This document shows, piece after piece, positions 61,284 to 64,000 of a stretch of DNA of 64,000 bases; position 1 is the stretch's first letter; the number at the start of each line of letters is the position of its first letter. The stretch is from Sordaria brevicollis (lineage: Eukaryota; Ascomycota; Sordariomycetes; Sordariales; Sordariaceae). The stretch lies in contig JAUTDP010000017.1 of assembly GCA_033439795.1 (NCBI GenBank), positions 124,001 through 188,000 of the forward strand, in the 5' to 3' direction. Under the pieces are notes generated by a model. That model searched no databases, had not been told where the DNA came from, and saw only the letters and a list, made by a program, of their open reading frames with translations. The translations under genes were made by a program, and so were the position numbers.

Positions 61284-62463
61284 ATGGAGGAGTGCCATTC
61301 ACGCGACGAGAGTAATTTTGTACTTTCCTTTCTTGTCTGAATAATCTTTTTTATCCTTCTCCTTTTCTCGGTCTTTCTCATATTTCCTTGTGCAGGTTAG
61401 ATTTACGAGAGACTTGGTGGCTAGGTATAGAACCGAGATTTGTCTCGTCCTATTATCACTTGTCTTCTTTCTTTGGTTTTGGTTTACTGTGTATGTCGTT
61501 TTGAGCTTTATTCCGTCGCTGATTTTATTGGGGCATTATACCATCGAAATATTTTCATGACGCAATTAGGCAAGGCACGATGTTCTGTTTCTTTCTTTTC
61601 GTCCATTTTATGCCATCCGCTAGACATGCCCGAGGGGGTTTGGTGGGTGCTTAGGTAGATTCTTAGGACCAGTTACTCTAGAGGGAAAAATTCAACCTTG
61701 ATTATTTAAACCGACTATGAATACAATTTCATCCATCCTGAATTTCTGAAGGTATCATGTTGACGTTGGTTGCCAGGGAAGATGTTAATGTTGGGTTGGT
61801 TGCTGGTCAATTGCGAAACCAACCAACCAACTTTTGGCCGTCCGGTAACGGAAAAGGGAGTTAGGGGTGGGAGAAAGTGACACACCATTTGTGTTTGCAG
61901 TTGAAATAGTTGCCTAAAACCGCAGAAATGCTGGTTATCATTATTATGGTCGTTGTGATGTGCCATATGTCGCACATATGGAAAGAGAAATGTAGATGGA
62001 CTTGAACATGGAAATGGAAATGGCTTTGGCAAGTCCGCTAAACTTGTTTAGGGAGTCGTTCCTGAGCACTGCAGGCAAGTGGAGCGCCAAGCTTCCAGGC
62101 CACGGTCCCTTCTCCACAAAGGCCGATCACTGGGAGGCTCCACCGGTCCGTCCGTTTCACAAGCTCCACGCCCGACTTTCCACTTGACCTCACGCGTCCC
62201 ACTGCAAGAACGACATCATCGCCCGCTGCAGCACAGCAAACGAAAGGCCATTTTTGCTGCCACCCGCCCGCATCGCGTGGTACATTTGCCCTCAACTGAG
62301 CCTCGAAAACGCTGCGAGTACCAACTACGTCTGTCGGCGACTCAGACCATAATCAAAAGCGACCATTTCAACTGTGCGCGTCGCCTAATATGAACCCCCC
62401 CGCCGATATATAGCCCCTTTCCTTATCGTCCTCCGAGCAGCATCACAACACTCCCCATCCAAC
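61284..62463. other. Intergenic DNA
   Basis: 1.2 kb between two plus-strand genes. Long T/C-rich stretches after 61320 suit a 3' UTR. No gene is supported. Confidence 0.55.
62405..62412 (+). promoter_or_regulatory. TATA-like element
   Basis: GATATATA followed by GCCCC, 52 bp before the ATG at 62464. Possible core promoter of the ING-like gene. Confidence 0.35.
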
Positions 62464-64000
62464 ATGTCCGATCCCGAAGCAATCGCGCCGTCCAACGCGA
62501 TGGACGAGCCCATCTCCCCACGTCAGAACGCGCCGCCCATTCAACAGGCCATCCAGACGCTCGGTGCCCTGAACCCCCTCAACTCTCTCGACATGCCTGC
62601 CGACCCGGATGCCCAAGCTACCGTTACCGATTTCCTCGACTTTACGGAATATCTTCCCGCTGACATAATGCGCTCCCTCACTCTCATCACTAAACTCGAT
62701 GAAAACTATGTGGACGCGTCCACAAAAGTCCACGAACTCACCACCAAATGGTCTCAACTACCCAACATTCCGCCCTCGGAGCGGACCAGCGCCGTCGAGC
62801 TACGTGCCGATATCTCTGAATGGCTTCGACAAGGCATGAATGCCCGTGTTTCCTCCCACGCCGAAGCCGTACGAATGGACGGAGTGGTCAAACGACATCA
62901 CAGCCGCGTTAAGACCATTCTTTCCAAGCTCGAGACCATGCTTGAGAACTACCCGCCGCCAGAAGAGATCAAGAGCCCCGTTGCAACTTTCAAGTCGCCC
63001 CAGACAGTGGCAGGGTCAAAGGTACTACCACCAAGACTTGATGGTCAGAAAACGCGACGACATCGAATACCGAGAATCACAGTCCCTGGAGAGGTCTTGG
63101 CACCATACGAACTCAACTACGAACCCTTCACAAGCGGTAGCGAGAGCAGTTCCGAGGACGAGGACGCGACATCTCTGTCCACCAGCCGTGTAACTCCAGC
63201 ACCTCAGCCACGCATCAAGGTTACGAAGGCTTCTGCCCGTCCTAATAAGGCTGGAAAAGCCCCTAAACCAAGAACATCCGTACCCCCGCCGCATATTCCA
63301 GGCAGCGAGTTATCCACGGGCGCCCAGCTGACCCATCTGGGCCCGGCTCCAGCGAACTCTGCTGTAGGCACTCCAGAGGCTCCCTGGGGGCAGCTTACGC
63401 CGGCCGAACTCGCCAAGCTTAGGAAAAAGATGAAGAAGAATGCAGCCTGGACTCCCTCAGTTACCATGATAGCTCGAGAACTCCAAGCTTTGGGACGCGG
63501 TTATGAAGCCTTCCAAGCTGCGAAGCAAAAAGCGGAACAAGAAGGAAAGGTCTTTGAGGGAAAGATGCCTGTCCCAGTCAAGAACCCCACAACTGGAGAG
63601 ATGCAGATGCCCGTGGGCGCGGTCTCGGAAGAGGCCTTGGCAGCAGATGAGGCCAATACATATAATCGCGGCATGAAGTTGAACGAAGCTAAGAAACTTA
63701 AGAGAGAGCAGCTCGCACAGCAGGCTGCGATCGAGGCTGAAGAATCGGCAAAGCTGTTGGATAATGTTGCCCGGATCCTGATGAATAACTCGCAACCTGC
63801 TATTACCCAACCACCCCCTACCCCTGCGCTTGTCAACAACAGCCGACCGAAGCAGCCAAAGAAGCGCAAGAGAGAGTCGGTTCTTGACGCCGATGCGGCG
63901 AGACCGGAATCACATATCAAGCGGGTGAAAAACGAGACTCCTGTCCCTACTCCACAGCTGAACCGTCAACCACACCAGAGAACGACCGTGCCTACACCGG
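62464..64000 (+). CDS. ING-like chromatin protein, N-terminal part (runs off window)
   Basis: One open frame of 512 codons from ATG to the window end, with no intron seen. Residues about 50-110 read FLDFTEYLPADIMRSLTLI, then KLDENYVDAS and ELTTKW: the two-helix ING N-terminal pattern, found in subunits of NuA3, NuA4 and Rpd3L-type complexes. The rest is disordered: acidic (SGSESSSEDEDATS), Pro/Lys-rich, a charged helix (ELAKLRKKMKKNAAW), then Lys/Arg-rich with a likely nuclear signal (KQPKKRKRE). The PHD finger that binds H3K4me3 would lie after 64000 and cannot be checked. The long linker makes it larger than yeast Yng1, Yng2 or Pho23. Role inferred: histone acetylation or deacetylation complex. 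Confidence 0.8.
   Translation, partial: MSDPEAIAPSNAMDEPISPRQNAPPIQQAIQTLGALNPLNSLDMPADPDAQATVTDFLDFTEYLPADIMRSLTLITKLDENYVDASTKVHELTTKWSQLPNIPPSERTSAVELRADISEWLRQGMNARVSSHAEAVRMDGVVKRHHSRVKTILSKLETMLENYPPPEEIKSPVATFKSPQTVAGSKVLPPRLDGQKTRRHRIPRITVPGEVLAPYELNYEPFTSGSESSSEDEDATSLSTSRVTPAPQPRIKVTKASARPNKAGKAPKPRTSVPPPHIPGSELSTGAQLTHLGPAPANSAVGTPEAPWGQLTPAELAKLRKKMKKNAAWTPSVTMIARELQALGRGYEAFQAAKQKAEQEGKVFEGKMPVPVKNPTTGEMQMPVGAVSEEALAADEANTYNRGMKLNEAKKLKREQLAQQAAIEAEESAKLLDNVARILMNNSQPAITQPPPTPALVNNSRPKQPKKRKRESVLDADAARPESHIKRVKNETPVPTPQLNRQPHQRTTVPTP

Noticed and set aside
1..64000. tRNA genes, CRISPR arrays and telomere repeats
   Set aside because: Looked for B-box-like GGTTCGA sequences (for example near 26520, 49050 and 58302), spaced repeats and TTAGGG arrays; none formed a credible gene or array.

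Overview
The window looks like nuclear DNA of a filamentous ascomycete of the Neurospora type, most likely N. crassa or a close relative. Genes have short introns with GTRNGT donors and CTRAY branch sites. The left 24 kb is very AT-rich and carries heavy C-to-T and G-to-A change, as left by repeat-induced point mutation (RIP). I recognise a Ku80 gene (mus-52) directly followed by a gene I identify as qip, the exonuclease partner of the Neurospora Argonaute. These names rest on protein features and memory of the family; no search was run.

Bases 1 to about 24,240 are a graveyard of transposons. A chromodomain-type Ty3/gypsy family, here called A, is present twice in opposite orientation: the 3' part at 1-2499 (+) and a complete copy at 16758-24034 (-), with 265-bp LTRs and an ATAAA target duplication. 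A second complete Ty3/gypsy-type element, B, lies at 7225-15048 (+), with 286-bp LTRs and an ATAAT target duplication. B splits a pogo/Fot1-type DNA transposon relic (about 6830-7224 and 15054-16757). A further gag/retropepsin relic, C, lies on the minus strand at about 2500-5800. No reading frame survives. A CpG-rich island with a perfect 20-bp palindrome (6595-6758) stands out of the AT-rich background.

From about 24.2 kb on, composition is ordinary and eleven complete genes plus one partial gene can be modelled. In order they are: topoisomerase III (-); a DUF1295 membrane protein (+); a Ser/Thr-rich protein of unknown function (+); a TMEM205-like membrane protein (-); Ku80/mus-52 (+); qip (+); the mitochondrial import co-chaperone Pam18/Tim14 (-); a DUF3602/Par32-like protein (-); a C2H2 zinc-finger protein (+); a multi-pass membrane protein of unknown function (+); a small beta-repeat, bactofilin-like protein (+); and an ING-like chromatin protein (+) that runs off the window end.

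Exon junctions were worked out by hand. In every multi-exon model the junction phases are consistent and the total length is a multiple of three. There is no operon-like organisation. Three genes (TOP3, Ku80, QIP) act in recombination, end joining and RNA silencing, but their proximity may be chance. About 7.9 kb between the Par32-like and zinc-finger genes holds no gene I can support. It carries long poly-T/poly-A runs and a possible 5S rRNA relic.
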